Assembly (NCBI RefSeq): GCF_021653975.1
Contig: NZ_JAJKFK010000002.1
Coordinates: forward strand, 682,001-746,000
Reading direction: 5' to 3'
Origin: Amycolatopsis sp. GM8
GTDB taxonomy: Bacteria > Actinomycetota > Actinomycetes > Mycobacteriales > Pseudonocardiaceae
DNA length: 64,000 nucleotides
In this document: piece by piece, positions 27,551-34,911 of the stretch
Layout of the letters: every line of letters begins with the position of its first letter
Numbering within the stretch: position 1 is the first letter of the stretch
Notes under the pieces: model-generated
Database searches by the model: none
What the model saw: the letters and a program-made list of their open reading frames with translations, nothing else
What the model was told of the DNA's origin: nothing
Translations under genes and position numbers: made by a program

Positions 27551-28188
27551 GCAACCGCGGCCTTCTGCAACGCCTCGACCTGGCGTACCAGATCATCCAC
27601 AATGGACTCTTCGACCGGGTGCCCGGCCGCGGCCAGCCAGTTCGCCAGCATCCGGTGCCCGCGCTCGGTCAGCACCGACTCCGGGTGGAACTGCACGCCT
27701 TCGACCGGCAGCTCCCGGTGCCGCATCCCCATCACGACGCCGGATTCGGTGCGCGCGGTGACCTCGAACTCGGCCGGGATCGTCTCGGGCAGCACCGTCA
27801 GCGAGTGGTAGCGGGTCGCGGTGAACGGGTCGGGCAGCCCGGCCAGCACGCCGTGACCCTCGTGGCGCACCTGAGAAGTCTTGCCGTGCAACAACTCCGG
27901 CGCCCGGTCGACCGTCGCCCCCCAGGCCACGCCGATCGCCTGGTGCCCGAGGCACACCCCGAGCAGCGGCGTTTCCGTGTCGGCACAGCGGCGGACGACG
28001 TCGATGCTCTGCCCCGCACGCTCCGGCGTGCCCGGCCCCGGCGAGACCAGCACCCCGTCGAACTCCGCGACGCGATCGAGATCGACGACGTCGTTGCGCC
28101 ACACCGTGCAGTCGGCGCCGAGCTGCGCCAGGTACTGCACGAGGTTGTAGACGAAGCTGTCGTAATTGTCGACCACCAGCACGCGCAT
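27547..28188 (-). CDS. trpG: TrpG/PabA-type glutamine amidotransferase
   Basis: This is a class I glutamine amidotransferase of 213 residues. The catalytic triad is visible as Cys79 in Gly-Val-Cys-Leu-Gly, and His168 with Glu170 in Phe-His-Pro-Glu-Ser. The N-terminus Asp-Asn-Tyr-Asp-Ser-Phe-Val-Tyr is typical of the anthranilate or aminodeoxychorismate synthase small subunit, which passes ammonia from glutamine to a chorismate-using partner. No large subunit gene is in the window. A trpG gene beside pknB is a conserved actinobacterial arrangement. Whether it serves tryptophan or folate synthesis cannot be decided here. Confidence 0.92.
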   Translation of the reverse strand: MRVLVVDNYDSFVYNLVQYLAQLGADCTVWRNDVVDLDRVAEFDGVLVSPGPGTPERAGQSIDVVRRCADTETPLLGVCLGHQAIGVAWGATVDRAPELLHGKTSQVRHEGHGVLAGLPDPFTATRYHSLTVLPETIPAEFEVTARTESGVVMGMRHRELPVEGVQFHPESVLTERGHRMLANWLAAAGHPVEESIVDDLVRQVEALQKAAVA

Positions 28189-28243
28189 GGCGCCAAGACT
28201 ACCTATCCCAGGGCATGGACCGTACGGCAGATCACAGTGCCGG

Positions 28244-28262
28244 TTAGGGTCACCTTACTTTA
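28244..28262 (+). promoter_or_regulatory. Candidate iron box (IdeR/DmdR-type operator) upstream of fprA
   Basis: The 19 bases TTAGGGTCACCTTACTTTA agree at about 15 positions with the IdeR/DmdR consensus (TWAGGTTAGSCTWACCTWA), counting W and S as matches. The site ends 10 bases before the fprA GTG, a position that would block transcription or translation start. Iron control of a ferredoxin reductase is plausible but not shown. Confidence 0.4.
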
Positions 28263-28272
28263 CCGTCGAAGA

Positions 28273-29616
28273 GTGAGCCGATCCCTCCGTGTCGCGATCG
28301 TGGGCGCCGGTCCTGCCGGCATCTACGCCGCCGACCTCCTCGACAAGTCCGAAGCCGAGGTCAGCGTCGATCTCTTCGAACGCATGCCGGCTCCGTTCGG
28401 CCTGATCCGCTACGGCGTGGCACCCGACCACCCGCGCATCAAGGGCATCGTGACCGCGCTGCACAAGGTGCTCGACCGGCCCGGCATCCGGCTCCTCGGC
28501 AACATCGACTACGGCACCGACGTCAAGCTCGACGACCTGCGCGAGTTCTACGACGCGGTCGTCTTCGCGACCGGCGCGATGAGCGACCGCGCGCTCGACC
28601 TGCCCGGGATCGACCTGCCGGGCAACTTCGGCGCCGCGGACTTCGTGTCCTGGTACGACGGGCATCCCGACGTGCCGCGCACCTGGCCGCTGGAGGCGAC
28701 CAGTGTCGCCGTGCTCGGCGTCGGAAACGTCGCCCTCGACGTGGCCCGCATCCTGGCCAAGACCGCCGATGAGCTGCTGACCACGGACATCCCGCCGAAC
28801 GTCTACGAAGGTCTGAAGGCCAGCCCGGTCACCGATGTGCACGTGTTCGGCCGTCGCGGTCCGGCGCAGGCCAAGTTCACCCCGCTCGAGCTGCGGGAGC
28901 TGGACCACTCGCCGAACGTCGAGGTCATCGTCCACCCCGAGGACATCGAGTTCGACGACGGTTCGATGGCGGCCATCCGCGAGTCGAAGCAGGTCGACAT
29001 GATCGTGAAAACCTTGCAGGAGTGGGCAATTCGCGACCAGGGCGACCGGCCGAAGCGGCTGCACCTGCACTTCTTCCACGCACCGGCCGAGATCCTCGGC
29101 GACGCCCGGGTCAGCGGGCTGCGCACGGAACGTACCGTGCTGACCGGTGACGGCAACGTCCGCGGCACCGGCGAATTCCACGACTGGAACGTCCAGGCCG
29201 TCTACCGCGCGGTCGGTTACCTGTCCTCGCCGCTGGCCGAAATCCCGTTCGAGCACGCGACCGGCACCGTGCCCAACGCGGGCGGCCGGGTGCTGGACAT
29301 CGACGAGAACCAGCTGCCCGGCGTGTACGTGACGGGCTGGATCAAGCGCGGCCCGATCGGCCTGATCGGGCACACCAAGGGTGACGCGGCCGAGACGATC
29401 GCGAACCTGCTCGCCGACGCGGACTCGCTCGCGCGGCCGAAGCACGAGGACCCGGACGCGATCCTCGCTTTCCTTGCCGAGCGCGACATCCCGTTCACGA
29501 CTTGGGACGGCTGGGGCCGGCTCGACGCGCACGAACGCGCACTCGGCGAGCCGCAGGGCCGCGAGCGGGTCAAGGTCGTCGAGCGCGACGAGATGGTGCG
29601 CGTCAGCCGCCGTTGA
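28273..29616 (+). CDS. fprA: Ferredoxin/adrenodoxin-NADP+ reductase (FprA-like)
   Basis: The 447-residue flavoprotein begins at GTG 28273 with the FAD motif Val-Gly-Ala-Gly-Pro-Ala-Gly-Ile-Tyr-Ala. Further features are Pro-Phe-Gly-Leu-Ile-Arg-Tyr-Gly-Val-Ala-Pro-Asp-His, an NADP-binding Gly-Val-Gly-Asn-Val-Ala near residue 155, and Gly-Trp-Ile-Lys-Arg-Gly-Pro-Ile-Gly near the C-terminus. Length and motifs match mycobacterial FprA (456). It passes electrons from NADPH to ferredoxins that feed P450s or biosynthetic enzymes. The gene is divergent from trpG and its end overlaps a small membrane gene by 14 bp. Confidence 0.93.
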   Translation: MSRSLRVAIVGAGPAGIYAADLLDKSEAEVSVDLFERMPAPFGLIRYGVAPDHPRIKGIVTALHKVLDRPGIRLLGNIDYGTDVKLDDLREFYDAVVFATGAMSDRALDLPGIDLPGNFGAADFVSWYDGHPDVPRTWPLEATSVAVLGVGNVALDVARILAKTADELLTTDIPPNVYEGLKASPVTDVHVFGRRGPAQAKFTPLELRELDHSPNVEVIVHPEDIEFDDGSMAAIRESKQVDMIVKTLQEWAIRDQGDRPKRLHLHFFHAPAEILGDARVSGLRTERTVLTGDGNVRGTGEFHDWNVQAVYRAVGYLSSPLAEIPFEHATGTVPNAGGRVLDIDENQLPGVYVTGWIKRGPIGLIGHTKGDAAETIANLLADADSLARPKHEDPDAILAFLAERDIPFTTWDGWGRLDAHERALGEPQGRERVKVVERDEMVRVSRR

Positions 29617-29764
29617 CCGACACGTGGTTGAACGGCAGCAACGGGTCCGCCCAGGGGAAGACCACGAACAGCAGCAACGCGACCACCGCCGCGATCAGCA
29701 CTGCCGCGAGCACCAGCTTCGCGGCCAGTGGTCCCGGCAGGTGGCGCCAGATCCAGCCGTACAT
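29603..29764 (-). CDS. Small single-span membrane protein beside the class E sortase
   Basis: This 53-residue ORF starts with ATG at 29764 and was found by translating the minus strand directly. It begins Met-Tyr-Gly-Trp-Ile-Trp-Arg-His-Leu-Pro-Gly, continues with one membrane helix (about 16-37), and ends with Pro-Trp-Ala-Asp-Pro-Leu-Leu-Pro-Phe and a short outer tail. As far as I recall, a similar tiny protein with the same Met-Tyr-Gly-Trp start accompanies class E sortase genes in other actinobacteria. Its ATG directly follows the TAG of the sortase gene, so they are co-transcribed and probably work together at the membrane. It overlaps fprA by 14 bp. Confidence 0.8.
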   Translation of the reverse strand: MYGWIWRHLPGPLAAKLVLAAVLIAAVVALLLFVVFPWADPLLPFNHVSVNGG

Positions 29765-30607
29765 CTACGCCTCCCCGATGGCCTGCAGCAGCTGGGCGTA
29801 GGTGGCGCCCGGCGTCTTCGGGAACTGGTTGGTCAGCACCGCGTGCACGATCAGCCGCTGCCGGTCGGAGAACTGCGGGTGGCAGGTCGTCAGCGTGAGC
29901 AGCGCGACCTGTTGGGCCGGGGCGAGCACATCTGTGGTGTGGTGCGGCACCGGAGCGACCACGTCGCCTTGCGTGGGATAGACGATCTCGCGACCGGTGG
30001 TCTGGCCGTACGGTCCGCCGTCCGGCGCGTTCGTTCGCAGCGTTCCGACCTTCGCGCACTGCGGCTGCTTTCCCTTGCCGGAAGCCCAGTTCGCGGTCTC
30101 GTCGGCATGTGGCAGCACGCGGTACACGAAGAAGTCGGTCTGGGTCTCGACGACGATCGCGTCGCACGAGTTCAGCAGGTCGAGGTCGTTGAACGGGGCG
30201 CCCTTGCCGACCCGGTGCCCGGCGATCGAGAAGTTGCCGGGCTCACCCGGCAGCGCGGTGCCCTTGTAGTGCCCGGGACCGACTTCGAGCGCGGCCGCGT
30301 CGGTGCCCTCCTGGATCGTGAAGTGGTAGTCCGCGCCGAAGCTGGGGATGTACAGCTTGGCGAACGCCTTGCCGTCGATCAGCTCGGGATGCAGCTCGCG
30401 GCCGGGATCCTGGGACCAGTCGTGGTCCAGGTCGGCGGATGCGGTGGCTTGCTTCTGCGCGGAGAAGATGTCCGTCACGTACAGCTCGTAGACGACGAAC
30501 AGCAACACGACGAGACCAGCGGTGATCAGTAGTTCCCCGACCGTCCGGACCGCCTTCGCGCCGGGCCCGGGCGATGACTTTCGTGGTGGTGCGTCCAGGA
30601 TCGCCAC
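29765..30607 (-). CDS. Class E sortase
   Basis: The 280-residue protein starts with GTG at 30607 after GAGAGGAG. One N-terminal membrane helix (about 25-45) anchors a sortase domain. The catalytic His lies in Ser-Ile-Ala-Gly-His-Arg, the Cys in Leu-Thr-Leu-Thr-Thr-Cys-His-Pro, and the Arg in Ser-Asp-Arg-Gln-Arg. The TLTTC form is typical of class E, which cleaves LAXTG-type signals and attaches proteins to peptidoglycan. No LAXTG substrate gene was noticed nearby. It is divergent from crgA, and the 53-codon membrane gene follows directly. Confidence 0.93.
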   Translation of the reverse strand: MAILDAPPRKSSPGPGAKAVRTVGELLITAGLVVLLFVVYELYVTDIFSAQKQATASADLDHDWSQDPGRELHPELIDGKAFAKLYIPSFGADYHFTIQEGTDAAALEVGPGHYKGTALPGEPGNFSIAGHRVGKGAPFNDLDLLNSCDAIVVETQTDFFVYRVLPHADETANWASGKGKQPQCAKVGTLRTNAPDGGPYGQTTGREIVYPTQGDVVAPVPHHTTDVLAPAQQVALLTLTTCHPQFSDRQRLIVHAVLTNQFPKTPGATYAQLLQAIGEA

Positions 30608-30712
30608 GCGCGCTCCTCTCGAGTGCCCGCTTACGTTAACGTGTGATGCCAGAGGTGGGTGCGCGCAGGGAGCCGCGCATCGCCGGCGAGTCACCGATCA
30701 CGCGAGGTTCCG

Positions 30713-30979
30713 ATGCCGAAGTCCAAGGTCCGCAAGAAGACGGCGTACACCCCGCCCGCCGATCGGCGTACACCGGTCAAGGTGCGCGCCGCCGGGCCGT
30801 CGCACCCGATCTACAAAGTCGTCATGTTCGGCTTGATGCTGGTCGGGCTCGCCTGGTTGGTGGTCAACTACATCGCGGGCGACAAGATCCCGTTCATGGC
30901 GGATCTGGGGAACTGGAACTTCGCGATCGGTTTCGCGCTCATGATCTCCGGCCTGCTGATGACGATGCGCTGGCGGTAG
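30713..30979 (+). CDS. crgA: CrgA: cell division protein
   Basis: This is the standard short CrgA of 88 residues. A basic N-terminus (Pro-Lys-Ser-Lys-Val-Arg-Lys-Lys) precedes two membrane helices (about 37-55 and 66-84) joined by a short loop with Trp. CrgA sits at the septum, contacts FtsZ and penicillin-binding proteins, and coordinates division with growth or sporulation. The position between the class E sortase and the PH-like gene is the usual conserved one near trpG and pknB. Confidence 0.95.
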   Translation: MPKSKVRKKTAYTPPADRRTPVKVRAAGPSHPIYKVVMFGLMLVGLAWLVVNYIAGDKIPFMADLGNWNFAIGFALMISGLLMTMRWR

Positions 30980-31052
30980 TTCGACGAAAGTTCACCGGAT
31001 TACCCTGAACAGCCGATTGACAGCGAATTACACCGGTGTGACTCATCCCCAT

Positions 31053-31074
31053 TGTGGATAACTCCTGTGGATAA
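31053..31074. promoter_or_regulatory. Pair of DnaA boxes at the start of the PH-domain gene
   Basis: Two identical TGTGGATAA sequences (reverse TTATCCACA) occur at 31053-31061 and 31066-31074, four bases apart. The first reads TTGTGGATAA in full. Each matches a strong DnaA box. They overlap the likely GTG start (31067) of the following gene and lie about 27 kb from the dnaN-dnaA origin. Confidence 0.6.
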
Positions 31075-31468
31075 CTCGGCGAGCTGGGCTCCCCGACCGG
31101 CGCTCGTCGCCGTCGGTCTGATAGGCGCGCTCGTGGCGCTCGCCGGCGCCTTCCTCTACGACGACCGGACGGGCGAGGTGCTGTTCGCCGTCGCGGCCGT
31201 CGTGCTCGCCGCGCTGTCCGCGCACGGGCTCCTCGTCCGGCCGCGGCTGGCCGCCGACGCCGACGGCGTGCGGGTCCGCACGATGCACGGTGAGCAGCGA
31301 TTCAGCTGGCCGGAGGCGGCCCTCTCGGTGCGCAGCAACAAGCGGCTCGGCCGGGAGAGCCGGACGCTGGAGATCTCCGCCGGTGACCAGCTGTTCGTCT
31401 TCGGCTGGCTGGAACTGGGCGCCGATCCGGTCGATGTGCTCGACGTGCTCAGCGCGCTACGACGGTGA
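31067..31468 (+). CDS. PH domain membrane protein (Rv0010c-like)
   Basis: The GTG at 31067 gives 133 residues; a TTG at 31052 would add five. Two membrane helices (about 13-32 and 37-55) come first, then a small beta-rich PH-like domain with Asp-Gly-Val-Arg-Val-Arg and Phe-Ser-Trp-Pro-Glu-Ala. A similar small membrane protein with this domain order follows crgA in mycobacteria. The role is unknown. It ends overlapping the convergent rhomboid gene by 12 bp. Two DnaA boxes cover its start. Confidence 0.8.
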   Translation: MDNSASWAPRPALVAVGLIGALVALAGAFLYDDRTGEVLFAVAAVVLAALSAHGLLVRPRLAADADGVRVRTMHGEQRFSWPEAALSVRSNKRLGRESRTLEISAGDQLFVFGWLELGADPVDVLDVLSALRR

Positions 31469-32398
31469 GCACATCTGCGCGCCGGAGCCGCTGCAGGCCA
31501 CGCTCGCCAGCTGCGCGTCGCGGTAGAAGTACAGCGCGACCAGCGCGACCGTCAGCAAGGCCAGCGCGCTGACCTGCCAGGTGACGCGGTTCTTTGCCGG
31601 GGCGTACACCAGCGCCGCCGTCCCGAGCGCGCCGACGACCAGCCCGCCGAGGTGCCCGAACAGCGAGATGTTCGGCAGTGTCACGGTGATGATCAGGTTG
31701 AGCACGATGGTGCCGATCGCGGGCACCGGGTTGAGCTTCAGCCGCAGCACGGCGACCAGGACGCCACCGAGCAGGCCGTAGATCGCCCCGGAGGCACCGG
31801 CAGTCGTCCCGTTCTCGGCACTGAACAGGAAGACCATGGTGCCGCCGCCCAGCAGCGAGACCGCGTAGAGCGCGACGAACCGGCCTTTGCCGAGCAGCAC
31901 TTCCATCTCGCGGCCGATGATCCACAGCGAGAACATGTTGATCGCGAGGTGGACCGGCCCGTAGTGCAGGAAGCCGGACGTGACCAGGCGCCACCACTCC
32001 CCACCCGCGACGGCCCGCGGCCACAGCACCCAGGCACCGAACAGGTCCGAAACCTGGTTGTTCCACGGGCTCTGAGCCTCGATCGCGGTGATCGCGTAGA
32101 TCAGCACGTTGAGCGCGATCAGGACCGGCGTCACCACCAGGCGGTCGGACACCCGCGCGCCCGCGATGGTGCGCGAGCCGTATCCAGCGGGCTGGGGCTG
32201 CCGGCGCCGCACCGTGTCCTGCCGGCGACCGGCCTGCACACAGTCGATGCACTGTGCGCCCACGGCTGCCTCACGCAGGCAGTCGGGGCAGGCAGGCCGG
32301 CCGCAGCGGGTACAGCTGAGCCCGGTCTGACGGTTCGGATGCCACCAGCAGCCGGGCATGGCCGTCGATGGTGTCTGGGACGGTGGAGGCTGGCTCAC
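31457..32398 (-). CDS. Rhomboid family intramembrane serine protease
   Basis: The 313-residue protein starts with GTG at 32398 behind TTGGAGGC. The N-terminus has a zinc-ribbon-like part with four Cys-X-X-Cys pairs (about 17-58). Then follow about seven membrane helices of the rhomboid domain. The catalytic serine lies in Gly-Ala-Ser-Gly-Ala-Ile-Tyr-Gly near residue 203 and the histidine in Gly-His-Leu-Gly-Gly near 253; the Gly-Trp-Trp-Arg-like and His-Leu-Ala-Ile-Asn-Met features are intact. It cleaves substrates inside the membrane. It lies beside ppiA, as in other actinobacteria. Confidence 0.93.
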   Translation of the reverse strand: MSQPPPSQTPSTAMPGCWWHPNRQTGLSCTRCGRPACPDCLREAAVGAQCIDCVQAGRRQDTVRRRQPQPAGYGSRTIAGARVSDRLVVTPVLIALNVLIYAITAIEAQSPWNNQVSDLFGAWVLWPRAVAGGEWWRLVTSGFLHYGPVHLAINMFSLWIIGREMEVLLGKGRFVALYAVSLLGGGTMVFLFSAENGTTAGASGAIYGLLGGVLVAVLRLKLNPVPAIGTIVLNLIITVTLPNISLFGHLGGLVVGALGTAALVYAPAKNRVTWQVSALALLTVALVALYFYRDAQLASVACSGSGAQMCSPS

Positions 32399-32428
32399 GA
32401 TGCCTCCAAGGTACCCGGGAGCCGTCTG

Positions 32429-32983
32429 CTAACGCTCGATGTCGATCTTCTCGATGACCACGTCGTCGAGCGGCCGGTCGGCCACGCCCGTCGCGGTGTT
32501 CGCGATCTGGTCGACGACGTTGCGCGACTCCTGGTCGGCGACCTCACCGAAGATCGTGTGCTTGAAGTTCAGGTGGGTCGTCGGCGAGACGGTGATGAAG
32601 AACTGCGAACCGTTGGTGCCCGGCCCCGCGTTGGCCATCGCGAGCAGGTACGGACGGTTGAACTGCAGCTCCGGGTGGAACTCGTCGTCGAAGCGGTAGC
32701 CAGGGCCGCCGCGCCCGGTGCCGGTCGGGTCCCCGCCCTGGATCATGAAGCCGGAGATGACCCGGTGGAAAACCGACCCATCGTAGAACGGTCCCGACTT
32801 GTCGCCCTTCGCGTTCGCCTGCGTGTACTCTTTCGTGCCTTCGGCGAGGCCCACGAAGTTCGCCACGGTTTTCGGCGCGTGATCAGGGAAGAGGTTGACG
32901 CTGATGTCGCCATGGTTGGTGTGCAGCACGGCCTTGGCCTTCGCACCAACGAGGGATTGATTGCTGTCAGTCACGCTCTTCAT
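32429..32983 (-). CDS. ppiA: PpiA: cyclophilin-type peptidyl-prolyl isomerase
   Basis: This 184-residue single-domain cyclophilin has the catalytic Phe-His-Arg-Val-Ile segment near residue 77, the Gly-Gly-Asp-Pro-Thr-Gly-Thr-Gly loop, the Gln-Phe-Phe-Ile-Thr strand and a Leu-Asn-Phe-Lys-His-Thr-Ile-Phe-Gly closing motif. No signal peptide is present, so it acts in the cytoplasm on proline bonds. The ATG at 32983 is used here; a GTG three codons later (32974) is equally reasonable. It is divergent from the basic, coiled-coil protein gene. Confidence 0.94.
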   Translation of the reverse strand: MKSVTDSNQSLVGAKAKAVLHTNHGDISVNLFPDHAPKTVANFVGLAEGTKEYTQANAKGDKSGPFYDGSVFHRVISGFMIQGGDPTGTGRGGPGYRFDDEFHPELQFNRPYLLAMANAGPGTNGSQFFITVSPTTHLNFKHTIFGEVADQESRNVVDQIANTATGVADRPLDDVVIEKIDIER

Positions 32984-33071
32984 CGTGCCATCCGCAGCGG
33001 GATCCGCCGGAAACGGGCAGGATAGTGACGGGGAAACAACGAAAAGACCAACGATTGACGAGGTGAAGGCC

Positions 33072-33668
33072 ATGACCCGAGCCCAAGACTCGGTCGGTGA
33101 GCCGGTCAAGTCCGGCTTACGGGGCCTGCGTAGCCGCGCCGTGGAGGCGGGCAAGGCGGCCGAGCAACTGCTTGCCGAGAACACCGAAGAAGTGCGCAAG
33201 GAGGCGGTCAAGCGAGGCCGCAAGGCACGCAACGATCTCGCCAAGAAGTCCGGCAAGACTCGCAAGGAGCTGGCGAAGGCGCGCGCGGAGGCACGCAAGG
33301 AAGCGGCCGCCCGGCTCGCCGAGATGCGCAAGCCCGGCCGCAAGGCGCGCAAGGCCGCCGTGAAGGCCGCGAAGTCGGCAGGCGAGTCCAAGCGCAAGGC
33401 CAAGCGCGACTTCAAGGCGGCGAAGAAGGAGTTCCGGGCGGCACTCGCCGAGGCCAAGGTCGCCGCGAAGGGTGAGCGCAAGCGCCGCCGCTGGCCGTGG
33501 CTGCTCGGGATCGGACTGGTCGCCGCCGGTGCGGCGTACGCGCTGCGCCCCAAGCAGCAGCCGCCGGTCGCGACGGAACCGCCGCACGCCACACCGGCGC
33601 CCGCGGATCCGAAGCACGCCGCGAACGGTCAGACCGCGACGCCTTCCACCGCACAGAAGCAGAACTGA
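33072..33668 (+). CDS. Lys/Ala-rich (histone H1-like) protein with C-terminal membrane segment
   Basis: I do not recognise a named family. The product has 198 residues from ATG 33072, behind GAGGTGAAGG. Residues 20-140 are very rich in Lys, Arg, Ala and Glu and contain repeated Arg-Lys-Ala-X-X and Lys-Ala-Ala-Lys steps, like bacterial histone H1 or HU tails, and are likely a long helix or coiled coil. A short hydrophobic segment (about 143-158) follows, then a Pro/Ala/Thr-rich tail. It could tether DNA or another acidic polymer to the membrane; this is inference. It is divergent from ppiA and ends at a terminator. Confidence 0.75.
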   Translation: MTRAQDSVGEPVKSGLRGLRSRAVEAGKAAEQLLAENTEEVRKEAVKRGRKARNDLAKKSGKTRKELAKARAEARKEAAARLAEMRKPGRKARKAAVKAAKSAGESKRKAKRDFKAAKKEFRAALAEAKVAAKGERKRRRWPWLLGIGLVAAGAAYALRPKQQPPVATEPPHATPAPADPKHAANGQTATPSTAQKQN

Positions 33669-33679
33669 ACAACGCCGTC

Positions 33680-33713
33680 GAGGCCGCCTCCGGGAGTTCC
33701 CGAAGGCGGCCTC
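33680..33713. terminator. Bidirectional terminator
   Basis: A 15-bp stem (GAGGCCGCCTCCGGG arm, one mismatch, 4-base loop) lies between the stops of the convergent basic-protein gene and the DUF-type gene. It can end both transcripts. Confidence 0.8.
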
Positions 33714-33729
33714 ACGGGTTGTCCGCCAC

Positions 33730-34176
33730 TCAGGCGGTGTGCTTGTCGATCAGCTGGCCCAGCCGGGGAAGGGCTTCCTCGACGTTCTTCTTGCCATTCG
33801 GGCGCAGCTTCGAGTAGATCTTCTTGATGCTGTCCCGGCTGCTCCGGTCGGCACGAGCGTCGGTGACGCCGAGCAGCGCGTCGGACGCCTCGTCGCCCCG
33901 GCCCGACAGGTACGCGCCGAAGTCGCCGCCGCCCTTGCCCTTGAAGTCCGCGTAGAACGGCTCGAGGGTCGCGGCGAAGTCGTCCAGCAGACTGTCGCAA
34001 GCGGAGCCGATGATGCCCGGCTTGATCTTCTTGACCGCCGCGAAACCAGTCTTGATCACGGCACCGGAAACGCCGCCCTTGTCCGAGACCTCTGCGTCGA
34101 CCAGGGTTTCCAGGTCGGTCACGACGGAGGGACGCCTGCTGGAGTCGAGCAGGATTGCCTTGAGGGTGTCAGCCAC
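33730..34176 (-). CDS. Small helical conserved hypothetical protein (DUF6918-like)
   Basis: This 148-residue protein starts with GTG at 34176 and is soluble and helical, with no signal peptide. Recognisable features are Met-Ala-Asp-Thr-Leu-Lys, Val-Asp-Ala-Glu-Val-Ser-Asp-Lys-Gly-Gly, repeated Lys-Lys-Ile-Lys-Pro-Gly and a C-terminal Leu-Pro-Arg-Leu-Gly-Gln-Leu-Ile-Asp. I recall such proteins from actinobacteria as a domain of unknown function (DUF6918-type); the assignment is tentative. Its promoter region faces the lipoprotein gene downstream of 34315. No role can be proposed. Confidence 0.7.
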   Translation of the reverse strand: MADTLKAILLDSSRRPSVVTDLETLVDAEVSDKGGVSGAVIKTGFAAVKKIKPGIIGSACDSLLDDFAATLEPFYADFKGKGGGDFGAYLSGRGDEASDALLGVTDARADRSSRDSIKKIYSKLRPNGKKNVEEALPRLGQLIDKHTA

Positions 34177-34314
34177 GGGTGTCTGTCCTTCTTCACTTCG
34201 AGGTACACGGAATTACGCTGCGGCCCTTTGCGCGCCGATGGCGGCTGGTCCTCCCCGGCCACAGGTGGGGGTCAGCGTAGTACAGGTTCGAGTTGCGCCT
34301 TCAGCCGCTAGGCG

Positions 34315-34845
34315 TTAAAGGCCGAGGCCGGAAATTGTTTGCTTGGCAACGGTTCTGGCCTTGACCGTTTGCTTCTGGTTCGTGGTGACGACGATGGCCG
34401 TGCCGGCCTTGGCGACCGCGTACACCGCGCCCGCGTCGGTCGGCTCGTAGCCGCCCTGCCAGCCGGCGGGATCGGTCGCCGGGTTGCTGGTGGTCAGCGG
34501 AGCCGCCTTGTCCACCAGGGCTTTCGCGACGGCCGGATCGCCCACGTAAACCTGGACGGTCAACTGGAGTTTGCCGTTGAGTGCATAGAAGAAGCACGCG
34601 GGATGTGGTTTGTCGGAAGAAGTCTGGACCTTCGAAACATGCTGACCGTTGGCGTCCGCGACGAAGGACGTGTCGAGATACGGGCACGGCCCGGCGCCCG
34701 CCGGCTGCGGGTCGGGCGGCGGCTGTGCGGAAGCGGGCGGCGGCGCGCTGGGGCTCGGTGGCGGCGACGGTGCCTGCGCGGCGGGCTGCGGCGAACAGCC
34801 GGCCAGCACGGCGAAGGTCGCGAGCAGGAGCACGATTCGGCGCAT
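34315..34845 (-). CDS. Lipoprotein, DUF2020-like
   Basis: The 176-residue product starts with ATG at 34845. A lipoprotein signal is clear: Met-Arg-Arg, a hydrophobic run, and the lipobox Leu-Ala-Gly-Cys near residue 17, so it should be lipid-anchored outside the membrane. A Pro/Ser/Ala-rich linker (about 20-50) follows. The domain begins Pro-Cys-Pro-Tyr-Leu-Asp and has a second Cys in Ala-Cys-Phe-Phe-Tyr, perhaps forming a disulfide. This looks like the DUF2020 lipoproteins of actinobacteria; function is unknown. It is divergent from a dehydratase-like gene. Confidence 0.75.
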   Translation of the reverse strand: MRRIVLLLATFAVLAGCSPQPAAQAPSPPPSPSAPPPASAQPPPDPQPAGAGPCPYLDTSFVADANGQHVSKVQTSSDKPHPACFFYALNGKLQLTVQVYVGDPAVAKALVDKAAPLTTSNPATDPAGWQGGYEPTDAGAVYAVAKAGTAIVVTTNQKQTVKARTVAKQTISGLGL

Positions 34846-34911
34846 AGTGCCGATAGTGAAGCACAGCAATTCGCATGGACAAACAGTCTGATAGTTTTAC
34901 ATAATGTCTGA

